From: Candidatus Saccharimonadia bacterium
GTDB taxonomy: Bacteria; Patescibacteriota; Saccharimonadia; Saccharimonadales; 2-12-FULL-41-12
Direction: 5' to 3'
NCBI GenBank assembly: GCA_023263015.1
Contig: JALQXV010000046.1
Location: forward strand, 1 to 7,723
DNA length: 7,723 nt
Under the pieces are notes generated by a model that made no database searches, had not been told where the DNA came from, and worked only from the letters and a program-made list of their open reading frames with translations. Made by a program: the position numbers and the translations under genes. Below, one piece after another: positions 1 through 5,744 of this stretch; within the stretch, counting starts at the first letter, position 1, and each line of letters starts with the position of its first letter.

Positions 1-1268
1 AATCCAGAACGTACGCTCAGCAAGTGATGTTTGTAGCGGTAGTTCTTTAACTCTTCAGGAATAAGCGCACGGGGGCCTATTAGACTAATATCTCCTTTAA
101 GGACGTTGAATAGCTGAGGAAGTTCATCAATGCTTGAGCTGCGCAGGAATGCACCGATTGGAGTAATGCGAGGATCATTTGGCAAGCTATCGCCGTTGGC
201 ACGATACTTCACTGCAAGCTCAGGCTTGCCAATTAAGGTAAAAGCTTCTTCGGGAGTTGTGCCATCAAATTTTTGGTATTGGCTGCGGAATTTATAAACT
301 TTAAATGGACGATCAAATTGGGTAAGTCGAACTTGTGAGAAGATTACTTTTTCGCGTGGGCTTAATAATTTCATAACAAGACTCACTAATAATAGTATTG
401 GGCTAGCCAAAGTGAGCAAGAACAGCGCGGCAAATATATCAAACGTCCGTTTAAAAACACGGCCCCAGCCTACTAACGCGGTTTGGTGCACAGTAACAAC
501 TGGCGTTCCGCGAAACAGCTCAACCTCAATATTGCCAATAAATAGCTCGCTATTCCCAGGTATAAAGCGGTAACTTATATGCTGGTTTTGGGCATAGTTC
601 ATAATGGCATCATTCTTTTCACCATTACGATATAACTCTGTCTGGATAATGGTATGGATCGTCGTATTCTGTAAGCCGTTAAGCGCATCATCAAAATCGC
701 TGAACTCTTGGAACTTATTGGTCTTGCCGACTACGCCTACAACTTTATGCCCAGAGTGCTTTGTGTCTTCTAGAACTGTAAATAGGCCACTACGAGCAAC
801 GCTATCGCCACCTACAATTAATACGTTTGTTACACCGCTACCAAAAGTGAACATAATTGAACGGACTAGTCGTGCCACACTTCTAAATAGTAGTAAATAG
901 CTAAAGCCAAGGAGGAGTGCATACACAACAACTAGTCGAGCAGGGAATAACTCTTGTTCCGAAACAAAGTCATAGCCGATAACTACTAAAATACCGAGGA
1001 ATGAGCCAACGATTAGGCGTCCAAATTCACGAAATCGATTCTGGTAGGTGTTGCGGTGGTAGAGTCCAATAAAGGCATGAACTGCGATCCAGAGTGGCAG
1101 AACTGCTAAAAAGGCGTACAGATAGGTTTCGGCAGGGATTTGCTGGATTAATGGTCGATCATCGATCTTAACGCGTAGGATGTATGCGCTCGTAAAGGCA
1201 GCCGTAAGTGCCAGAAAGTCTCCGACTATCAGGAATAGCGAGTAAACGAGCGAGGCGTTATTTTTCAT
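1..1268 (-). CDS. Polyprenyl-phosphate sugar-1-phosphate transferase (priming glycosyltransferase), 3'-truncated by the window edge
   Basis: The gene was translated by hand from the ATG at 1268-1266. It stays open for 422 codons to the window edge, so the C-terminus is missing. The product would transfer a sugar-1-phosphate from a nucleotide sugar to undecaprenyl phosphate at the inner face of the membrane, the first step of repeat-unit synthesis for surface polysaccharides. Hydrophobic segments lie at about residues 7-30, 49-70, 84-101 and 109-128. A Rossmann-like segment follows (NVLIVGGDS from residue 148), typical of the CoA-binding-like domain of this family. The bacterial sugar transferase domain starts near residue 273 with another hydrophobic helix. 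It contains VYKFRS (324-329), DPRITPIGAFLR (365-376), the Asp-Glu pair in SIDELPQLFNVLKGD (379-393) and SLIGPR (395-400). The sequence breaks off at LLSVRSG, where the family normally continues into a TGLWQVSGR-type motif; roughly 50-60 residues are probably missing. The sugar specificity cannot be read from the sequence. The gene is divergent from the GtrA operon. Confidence 0.93.
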   Translation of the reverse strand, partial: MKNNASLVYSLFLIVGDFLALTAAFTSAYILRVKIDDRPLIQQIPAETYLYAFLAVLPLWIAVHAFIGLYHRNTYQNRFREFGRLIVGSFLGILVVIGYDFVSEQELFPARLVVVYALLLGFSYLLLFRSVARLVRSIMFTFGSGVTNVLIVGGDSVARSGLFTVLEDTKHSGHKVVGVVGKTNKFQEFSDFDDALNGLQNTTIHTIIQTELYRNGEKNDAIMNYAQNQHISYRFIPGNSELFIGNIEVELFRGTPVVTVHQTALVGWGRVFKRTFDIFAALFLLTLASPILLLVSLVMKLLSPREKVIFSQVRLTQFDRPFKVYKFRSQYQKFDGTTPEEAFTLIGKPELAVKYRANGDSLPNDPRITPIGAFLRSSSIDELPQLFNVLKGDISLIGPRALIPEELKNYRYKHHLLSVRSG

Positions 1269-1279
1269 AGCGTGCTCTT

Positions 1280-1288
1280 ATTGTATCA
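1280..1288 (-). promoter_or_regulatory. Predicted extended -10 promoter of the priming transferase
   Basis: Read on the minus strand, the sequence is TGA-TACAAT, an extended -10 element. No good -35 is visible. The hexamer ends 11 nt before the ATG at 1268, so transcription would start near 1273 and leave a leader of only about 5 nt. The weak AAGAG motif (1279-1275) would then lie upstream of the transcript and could not act as a ribosome binding site. Confidence 0.5.
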
Positions 1289-1295
1289 CCACAGG

Positions 1296-1304
1296 TGTTA
1301 TACT
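1296..1304 (+). promoter_or_regulatory. Predicted extended -10 promoter of the GtrA-uppP operon
   Basis: The element is TGT-TATACT, without a clear -35. Transcription would begin near 1311, only about a dozen bases before the ATG at 1324, so the AAGGA ribosome binding site would sit at the very 5' end of the mRNA. Confidence 0.6.
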
Positions 1305-1311
1305 AAAGCAC

Positions 1312-1316
1312 AAGGA
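1312..1316 (+). promoter_or_regulatory. Ribosome binding site AAGGA of the GtrA-family gene
   Basis: AAGGA lies 7 nt before the ATG at 1324, which is ideal spacing and supports that start codon. It is one of the few clear Shine-Dalgarno sequences in the window; the others are AGGA at 1816-1819 before the LexA-like gene and AAGGAG before aspS. Confidence 0.7.
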
Positions 1317-1323
1317 TAATAAA

Positions 1324-1830
1324 ATGCCTAAACGAAGATCAAAAAAACCAAAAAAGAACGAGCTCAAACGATTCGCCGAGTATATGGTTACCGGTGGTGC
1401 TTGGTTTTGGAGTGGCTACATACTAATTGTGCTGCTGGACAATCACATTGGACTGTTCTGGGCGAACTTGGTTGGCAACGGTGTTGGTATTACGATTAAC
1501 TTTTTATTGTCACGCTACTGGGTATTTTCTGGTAATAAAAAGCAAGAAATTGGTGATACTGCACTACGCTATGTAATTTACACTGGTTTAAATGCGTTTC
1601 TGCTTAATTACTTGATACTCCTTGGTCTGAATAATGTTGGGATTAAGCCGGAAATTGGACAGTTTGTAGCGTCTGCATTCTTTACAGTTTGGAATTACTT
1701 CTGGTACAAGTTTTACATTTTCCCAGACAAAGTCAGTAAGAGTACTCATAAACCGCACCATTATGGCAATCCATTTAAAATTTTTGCGCATCACGAACGC
1801 TCACCGCACGCGTACAGGACTCGTAAATGA
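1324..1830 (+). CDS. GtrA-family polytopic membrane protein
   Basis: This 168-residue protein has the four-helix layout of the GtrA family. Hydrophobic segments lie at about residues 18-38, 45-67, 81-102 and 112-133. Family-typical aromatic ends are present: NFLLSRYWVF (59-68) after helix 2 and WNYFWYKFYIF (123-133) after helix 4. GtrA proteins are thought to help move undecaprenyl-phosphate-linked sugars across the membrane, or otherwise to serve surface polysaccharide synthesis; the substrate here is unknown. The N-terminus is very basic (11 Lys/Arg in the first 16 residues), which fits an inside topology. The C-terminal tail after helix 4 is about 35 residues long and carries six histidines (142, 145, 146, 156, 157, 162), longer and richer in histidine than I would expect for the family. 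The gene leads an operon, starts after a good AAGGA site, and overlaps the next gene by 4 nt (ATGA). The divergent priming transferase supports a glycan role. Confidence 0.88.
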   Translation: MPKRRSKKPKKNELKRFAEYMVTGGAWFWSGYILIVLLDNHIGLFWANLVGNGVGITINFLLSRYWVFSGNKKQEIGDTALRYVIYTGLNAFLLNYLILLGLNNVGIKPEIGQFVASAFFTVWNYFWYKFYIFPDKVSKSTHKPHHYGNPFKIFAHHERSPHAYRTRK

Positions 1831-2270
1831 AGTATGCTCGACCAACAAAAAAGCAGCGAGAAGTACTGGCATTTATTGATGAATTTATTCGCCAGAAAGG
1901 CTTTGGACCGAGTTACCGCGAAATAATGGTCGGCTGTAACTATAATTCAGTTGCCACGGTGTCTCTGCATGTTACAAGCTTAATTCAGCGTGGGCTACTG
2001 CGTAAGCAAGGTCGTTCGGCTCGCTCGCTCGAAGTGGTACAGCAATCAGAAGAACCGCTGAAGATTCAGACCACATCTGTTAAAGCCAGTGAAGAGAAGT
2101 GGCTAGTTGAAAAAATAGATTATAAGTTTAAGCAATGTGAAGACTCCGAGCCAAACGAAGCTGCTATTGATGAGCTGTATGTTTTAGTAGGTGCGCTTAA
2201 GGTATTGGGCTTGGATGGTGCGGCTAGTTCATTTGTGCCAAGATTAAGCGAACTAAAAAAACGGGTCTAG
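1827..2270 (+). CDS. LexA-type winged-helix DNA-binding protein without a peptidase domain
   Basis: Residues 4-70 match the N-terminal DNA-binding domain of LexA. There is a first helix (TKKQREVLAFIDEFIRQKG, 7-25), then PSYREI (28-33), a recognition region (40-55), and a wing ending RSARSLEVV. The remaining 77 residues do not resemble the S24/LexA peptidase domain: there is no Ala-Gly cleavage site and no recognisable Ser/Lys catalytic pair, and the protein (147 residues) is shorter than full LexA (about 200). The tail instead looks helical and acidic, with KFKQCEDSEPNEAAIDELY at about 101-119. Classical RecA-stimulated self-cleavage is therefore unlikely; the tail may dimerise or bind a ligand or partner, which is inference. 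The start overlaps the GtrA stop by 4 nt, with AGGA 7 nt upstream (1816-1819). Its place inside a lipid-carrier operon suggests local regulation. The DNA-binding fold call is firm; the target is unknown. Confidence 0.82.
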   Translation: MKYARPTKKQREVLAFIDEFIRQKGFGPSYREIMVGCNYNSVATVSLHVTSLIQRGLLRKQGRSARSLEVVQQSEEPLKIQTTSVKASEEKWLVEKIDYKFKQCEDSEPNEAAIDELYVLVGALKVLGLDGAASSFVPRLSELKKRV

Positions 2271-2271
2271 T

Positions 2272-2481
2272 ATGTCGAATCGTTTTATTGGCTCAATCTG
2301 GATACTGGCAGGTATCGTACTACTAGTTGTGGGGTATTTATACTTTCTTGACTACTACAGGCCGAGCGGAATACCATGTGAAACAACAGAAATAACTGAA
2401 GTATTTAATGGCACAGTCCAAGACCCAATACGTTGCAGTGAGCTCCCATTACAGGACTGGGCGTACCGTCATGTACTATAA
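2272..2481 (+). CDS. Small single-pass membrane protein with two extracytoplasmic cysteines (unknown function)
   Basis: I do not recognise this 69-residue protein. It has one strongly hydrophobic segment at about residues 6-26 (RFIGSIWILAGIVLLVVGYL spans 4-23), preceded by a short N-terminus with one arginine. This suggests an N-in, C-out anchor or an uncleaved signal. The outside part holds two cysteines, Cys36 and Cys55, 18 residues apart, which could form a disulfide. It starts 1 nt after the LexA-like stop and ends 8 nt before uppP, so it is very likely cotranscribed and real despite its size. No strong Shine-Dalgarno sequence precedes it, so translation probably depends on coupling. A role as an accessory subunit of the neighbouring membrane enzymes is possible but unproven. 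Confidence 0.65.
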   Translation: MSNRFIGSIWILAGIVLLVVGYLYFLDYYRPSGIPCETTEITEVFNGTVQDPIRCSELPLQDWAYRHVL

Positions 2482-2482
2482 T
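2477..2482 (+). promoter_or_regulatory. Possible internal promoter (TATAAT) giving a leaderless uppP mRNA
   Basis: A perfect TATAAT overlaps the TAA stop (2479-2481) of the preceding small gene and ends 7 nt before the uppP ATG. A start at the usual distance falls on or next to that ATG. There is no Shine-Dalgarno sequence before uppP, no TGN extension and no good -35, so a chance match in AT-rich DNA cannot be excluded. Confidence 0.4.
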
Positions 2483-2489
2483 AATTGTA

Positions 2490-3296
2490 ATGGATATTCT
2501 TCAGGCGATATTGCTCGGCGTACTTGAGGGTTTTGCGGAATTCTTGCCAATCTCTAGCACTGGCCACTTAATTGTAGCTCAGCAGCTCGTTGGTTACCGT
2601 GATACCGCTAAAATTTTTACCGTTGTAATTCAAATGGGCTCTATTGCAGCGGTCATTTGGCACTACCGAAACGATCTAATTAGTAGGGTCGTTAAGCTGC
2701 TTCAACGAGACGAGGCAACAGTGCGTTTTTGGATTGCATGGATTGTTGCCACGGTGCCTGCTGGCTTGGCTGGATTTTTATTTAAGGACAAACTAGAGGT
2801 TTACGCTGTTTCGTTAACAGTTGCTATTGCGCTTATACTCGGGGGTATTGCGATTTGGCTTATTGAGACCTACCATAGGGCGCCTAAGAACGATACCGAG
2901 GAGCCTCGACTTGGCAAACTGACTATATCACAAGCTGCGAAAGTAGGAGCTTTCCAAATTTTGGCACTTATTCCAGGTGTTTCAAGATCAGGAGCTACAA
3001 TTATGGGAGGTTTACTTACGGGCCTTGACCGCGTTACTGCTGCAGCGTTTTCGTTTTACCTTAGTATCCCAATTTTACTGATGGCCGGTACATACCAACT
3101 AGTTAAGGGGATGGACGAACTTGATACAGTAAGCGGCGGGGCACCTGCTCTTATCGCCGGCACTGTGGCGGCCTTTATTACGTCACTGTTAGTTATTCGA
3201 TGGTTGCTACGCTATCTATCTAGAAACGACTTCAAGATCTTTGCGTATTACCGAATAGTACTCGGTATTATTATTCTGCTAGCTTTAGCTTTATAG
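2490..3296 (+). CDS. uppP: Undecaprenyl-diphosphatase UppP (BacA family)
   Basis: This 268-residue integral membrane enzyme removes a phosphate from undecaprenyl diphosphate to regenerate the monophosphate carrier used for peptidoglycan and surface glycans; the family is also linked to bacitracin resistance. Both signature regions are present. The first is EGFAEFLPISSTGHL (13-27), with Glu13, Glu17, the Ser-Ser-Thr-Gly and His26. The second is PGVSRSGATI (162-171), with the catalytic-type Arg166. Length and multiple hydrophobic helices match the family (about 265-275 residues). It is the last gene of the GtrA operon, 8 nt after the small membrane protein, and has no Shine-Dalgarno sequence, so it is either coupled or read from a leaderless transcript. 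Its stop codon abuts the stop of the convergent antiporter gene with no base between. Carrier recycling fits directly with the divergent priming transferase, which consumes undecaprenyl phosphate. Confidence 0.96.
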   Translation: MDILQAILLGVLEGFAEFLPISSTGHLIVAQQLVGYRDTAKIFTVVIQMGSIAAVIWHYRNDLISRVVKLLQRDEATVRFWIAWIVATVPAGLAGFLFKDKLEVYAVSLTVAIALILGGIAIWLIETYHRAPKNDTEEPRLGKLTISQAAKVGAFQILALIPGVSRSGATIMGGLLTGLDRVTAAAFSFYLSIPILLMAGTYQLVKGMDELDTVSGGAPALIAGTVAAFITSLLVIRWLLRYLSRNDFKIFAYYRIVLGIIILLALAL

Positions 3297-3300
3297 CTAA
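3285..3300. terminator. Perfect 6-bp hairpin spanning the convergent stop codons (possible bidirectional terminator)
   Basis: TTAGCT (3285-3290) and AGCTAA (3295-3300) pair perfectly around a TTAT loop. The stem overlaps the uppP stop (3294-3296) and the antiporter stop (3297-3299). Neither strand shows a U-run after the stem, so an intrinsic terminator would be weak. It is the only candidate at this junction. Confidence 0.3.
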
Positions 3301-4991
3301 CCGAGTGGGCCAGAAAGGTGTGCCTCTAGGAATGCAAGGTGCTTTTGACGGTATCGCTTAAACTCGCCCTTGCTTATGCCGTTACGCTTAATAAAGGCAC
3401 TCATTCGTTCGCTACCAATATGGTGAGGGATCATAACGTAACTCGCTCCAGCATCGTACAGCTCCGTGGCTTGTTTGATGTTGTCCGCATGACAAATTAC
3501 CGCGGCGTCAGGATTCATCTTTTCTATTAACTGCACAAGGAATAGATTTGTCTGGTGTTCATTAATTGTAGAAACGATCATTTTAGCTTTATCGACACCT
3601 GCCTCGTGCAGTAGCTCAAGGTCGGTTGCGTCGCCATATAGAAAATCTATTTTTTGGTGCTCTAAGATATCGATTACGTCCGGATCATAGTCAACGACCA
3701 AGAAACGTTTACGCATATCTTTAAAGGCACGAATGAATTCATGACCACCATGATGGTATCCAAAAAGCACGAGTTGATACGGTCGTTTGCCACGGTGCTC
3801 TTTAAACGTAGCTTCTTTTTCGAACATTCTAAATTTAATTTTACCGAACTGTTTAAGGAGTGCTTCGTCGTAATGCGTAAAGAAGGTAGAGACAGCAATT
3901 GTGATAATTGCGACTAGAGTAATAATGCCGCCGAGCTCAGGGCGCACCATCTTTTCGCTCACAGCTAGGACAACCAGAATAATTGAGAATTCACTTACCT
4001 GTGACAAGTTAACAGCGGCCTTAAAGCTAATTCGTCTGGTATAACCAAGCAGACCCATCGATGTTGTGACGATGAGTGGCTTAAAGATTAATACGATCAA
4101 AGAGAGCAAAATCGCTGGCCAGATAGTGGCCGAGATATTGGTAAGATCCAAGCTTTCACCAAGCGTAATAAAGAACAGCACAATAAAGAAGTCTCGGAGT
4201 GGCTTAAGTCGAGCCGCGATTTCTTGCACATAAGGAGATGAGGCAAGTGCAACACCGCCAAATAAGGCTCCAACTTCAATTGAGAAACCGGCTATTTCAA
4301 ATAGCGTTGCAATACCAAAGCCCCAAGCGATTGCCGACAAGAAAAGTAACTCTTGCGTTTTAGCCATATAGCGCGACACTCGTGGCAAGATAGTTCGACT
4401 ACATACTGCTAGGAAACCAAGGAGGAGGGCTGCTTTTGCCACAAGTAAGCCAATTTGCTGGATATCAATTCCACCGTCTTTGCCAGCAACAATAAATAGT
4501 AGTGCAAGTGTGGCAATAATATCTTCAACAAGAATTACACCAATTGCAATTTGACCATGTAACCGATTTTGCTCTTTCTTGTCTGAAAGAACCTTAATAA
4601 TGATAATCGTACTACTGAAGAAGAGAGCTAGGCCGGTTATGAAAGCCTCGGTTTTGCCAAATCCCATCGCGGCACCTGCCGCAAACCCCAGAACCGTTAT
4701 GCCTAGGAGGGAGGAGAACGCGATCAGTAATACTGGCTTACCCATCTTGCGGAGCTCATCAATATTCATGCCAAGCCCGATGATGAACAAGAGCAGTGCA
4801 ATACCAAGGCTTGAAAATGCCTCGAATAGCTCTGTGGAATGAATTAGGTCAAGAGCGGATGGTCCAACAATAAGACCGGCAATAATATACCCAAGGATTA
4901 AAGGCTGGCGAATGACGCGCATCAAAATTGATACCGCAGCTGTAACTACGATAATTAAACTGAGTTCTCCAAAAATTGATTCGCCGTGCAT
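3297..4991 (-). CDS. KefB/C-like monovalent cation:proton antiporter (CPA2) with RCK_N domain
   Basis: The 564-residue protein has an N-terminal Na+/H+ exchanger membrane domain (about residues 5-380, some 12-13 hydrophobic segments) and a C-terminal NAD-binding regulatory domain. Family features include RQPLILGYIIAGLIVGP (28-44), FIIGLGM (69-75) and a Glu156-Asp157 pair in VILVEDIIA at the usual ion-binding helix. The RCK_N/TrkA-N domain begins near 405 with LVLFGYHHGGHEF. Its nucleotide loop is GYHHGG (411-416) rather than the common GxGxxG. VVDYDPDV (432-439) supplies the acidic residue typical of NAD(H) binding, and GDATD sits at 453-457. The protein ends after RCK_N without a visible TrkA-C domain. 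It probably exchanges K+ or Na+ for protons under nucleotide or redox control; the ion cannot be assigned. The ATG at 4991 has no Shine-Dalgarno sequence but follows a clear extended -10. It lies downstream of, and in the same direction as, the DsbA-like gene. Confidence 0.92.
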   Translation of the reverse strand: MHGESIFGELSLIIVVTAAVSILMRVIRQPLILGYIIAGLIVGPSALDLIHSTELFEAFSSLGIALLLFIIGLGMNIDELRKMGKPVLLIAFSSLLGITVLGFAAGAAMGFGKTEAFITGLALFFSSTIIIIKVLSDKKEQNRLHGQIAIGVILVEDIIATLALLFIVAGKDGGIDIQQIGLLVAKAALLLGFLAVCSRTILPRVSRYMAKTQELLFLSAIAWGFGIATLFEIAGFSIEVGALFGGVALASSPYVQEIAARLKPLRDFFIVLFFITLGESLDLTNISATIWPAILLSLIVLIFKPLIVTTSMGLLGYTRRISFKAAVNLSQVSEFSIILVVLAVSEKMVRPELGGIITLVAIITIAVSTFFTHYDEALLKQFGKIKFRMFEKEATFKEHRGKRPYQLVLFGYHHGGHEFIRAFKDMRKRFLVVDYDPDVIDILEHQKIDFLYGDATDLELLHEAGVDKAKMIVSTINEHQTNLFLVQLIEKMNPDAAVICHADNIKQATELYDAGASYVMIPHHIGSERMSAFIKRNGISKGEFKRYRQKHLAFLEAHLSGPLG

Positions 4992-4995
4992 TTAA

Positions 4996-5037
4996 TTTGT
5001 GTTTTTGCTTATGTTTACAAGCAAATTATAACACAAA
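4996..5037. repeat. Nested inverted repeat over the antiporter promoter
   Basis: The outer arms TTTGTGTT (4996-5003) and AACACAAA (5030-5037) are perfect 8-bp complements. The inner arms TTGCTT (5005-5010) and AAGCAA (5019-5024) are perfect 6-bp complements around an 8-nt loop. The spacers between outer and inner arms are 1 and 5 nt. The minus-strand TATAAT lies in the longer spacer and the predicted start site is in the loop. It may be an operator, a cruciform or a hairpin that ends transcription from the DsbA-like gene; the AT-rich stem and missing U-run make a terminator less likely. Confidence 0.55.
5025..5033 (-). promoter_or_regulatory. Predicted extended -10 promoter of the antiporter gene
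   Basis: On the minus strand the sequence is TGT-TATAAT, a consensus extended -10. No convincing -35 is seen. The start would be near 5018, giving a leader of about 27 nt without a Shine-Dalgarno sequence. Confidence 0.6.
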
Positions 5038-5043
5038 CTAGTT

Positions 5044-5685
5044 CTATTGATTTTGGGCGAGTGCTTCGTCGATGAGCTTATTGAAGTCATCGATGTTGGT
5101 TGGGTTCTTGTCGATCTTTTTGCCGTTCAGCACAAAGGTAGGGGTTGAGTTAGCGCCAAGTGCTTGACCTGCACGAGTATCTGCATTGATAGTGTCAGCA
5201 ACTGCAGCGCTTGAGAAGTCAGTTTTAAACTGATCCATGTTCAAACTAAGTTGCTGGGCGTAGCCTTCTAAAATGCTATTTGGGCTAGAAGCGCTCGACC
5301 ATGAATCTTGGTTTTCGTATAGCAGGTCGTGCATTTCAAAGAACTTACCCTGTTTACCAGCAGCTTCAGCGGCACGAGAGCCTAGGAATGCGTTAGGATG
5401 GATTTGTGTTAGTGGATAGTTACGGAACTGGAAGGAAATACGATCGCCGTATGTTTCCTTGATTTGTTTAACAAGTGGGTAGTAACTCTTACATGCTGGG
5501 CATTGGAAGTCTCCATATTCAACGAGTGATACCTTGCTGTCGGTTTTACCTACTACGTGATTGCTGGCTTGTGCGGCTTGTGAGTTTCCGCTGCCTCCGT
5601 TATTGTCTTTCTTTCCGGTTAGTGCAATAACACCTACGAACGCTAAAATAATAACTACAATTACTGCAAAAAATTGTTTATTCAT
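5044..5685 (-). CDS. Membrane-anchored DsbA-like thioredoxin-fold protein (CPAC active site)
   Basis: This 213-residue protein has an N-terminal hydrophobic anchor (residues 5-22), then a Lys/Gly/Ser/Gln-rich linker (25-41), then a thioredoxin-fold domain of the DsbA/BdbD (Thioredoxin_4) type. The strand and active site read VEYGDFQCPACKSYY, with the redox pair Cys62 and Cys65. The cis-proline loop is STPTFVLNG with Thr181-Pro182. The helical insertion between them is present. The family oxidises or isomerises cysteines of exported proteins on the outer face of the membrane. There is no typical lipobox cysteine after the anchor, so the protein is probably held by its uncleaved helix or released by signal peptidase. 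No DsbB- or VKOR-like partner is in the window. The start at 5685 follows a GAGAGG-like site a few bases upstream and an extended -10. The antiporter gene lies 52 bp downstream with its own promoter. The 69-residue two-cysteine membrane protein nearby is a conceivable client; this is speculation. Confidence 0.92.
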   Translation of the reverse strand: MNKQFFAVIVVIILAFVGVIALTGKKDNNGGSGNSQAAQASNHVVGKTDSKVSLVEYGDFQCPACKSYYPLVKQIKETYGDRISFQFRNYPLTQIHPNAFLGSRAAEAAGKQGKFFEMHDLLYENQDSWSSASSPNSILEGYAQQLSLNMDQFKTDFSSAAVADTINADTRAGQALGANSTPTFVLNGKKIDKNPTNIDDFNKLIDEALAQNQ

Positions 5686-5712
5686 ACTCCCTCTCAGATA
5701 ATTTCTTCTACC

Positions 5713-5721
5713 ATAATAGCA
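5713..5721 (-). promoter_or_regulatory. Predicted extended -10 promoter of the DsbA-like gene
   Basis: The minus strand reads TGC-TATTAT. The start would be near 5706, giving a leader of about 20 nt that contains the GAGAGG-like ribosome binding site (5695-5690). The best -35 position gives only a weak match. Confidence 0.5.
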
Positions 5722-5730
5722 TTTTTGGAG

Positions 5731-5736
5731 TACTAT
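5731..5736 (+). promoter_or_regulatory. Possible -10 (TACTAT) giving a leaderless mRNA for the CBS-domain gene
   Basis: TACTAT ends 8 nt before the ATG at 5745, so transcription would begin at or within 2 nt of the start codon. The only Shine-Dalgarno-like string, GGAG (5727-5730), is 14 nt from the ATG, too far to work, and lies upstream of the predicted start site. The hexamer is 12 bp from the opposing DsbA-like -10. Confidence 0.4.
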
Positions 5737-5744
5737 TTAAGCAT

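Larger units (their letters stand above)
1280..1304. repeat. Symmetric dyad holding both divergent -10 boxes
   Basis: The dyad is centred on base 1292. CACC (1287-1290) and GGTG (1294-1297) flank a 3-nt centre. Extending outward, 8 of 11 positions on each side are symmetric. The two -10 hexamers (minus 1285-1280, plus 1299-1304) are exact mirror positions, and the TG of each extended -10 comes from the CACC/GGTG core. It can be read as a bidirectional promoter, as an operator, or both. No protein is known to bind it. Confidence 0.55.

Noticed and set aside
604..900. 98-codon open frame on the plus strand
   Set aside because: It lies wholly inside the minus-strand priming transferase, whose motifs are unmistakable, and has no recognisable domain.
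1827..2270. Full LexA SOS repressor
   Set aside because: The peptidase half is absent and no canonical LexA boxes (CTGT-N8-ACAG or CGAAC-N4-GTTCG) were noticed near the gene by eye.
1324..2270. Recoded TGA (glycine) genetic code of some candidate phyla
   Set aside because: The GtrA gene ends naturally at TGA in an ATGA overlap, and other genes end at TAA or TAG without needing in-frame TGA.
5620..5685. Lipoprotein signal on the DsbA-like protein
   Set aside because: The only cysteines are the CPAC pair at residues 62 and 65; no lipobox cysteine follows the N-terminal helix.
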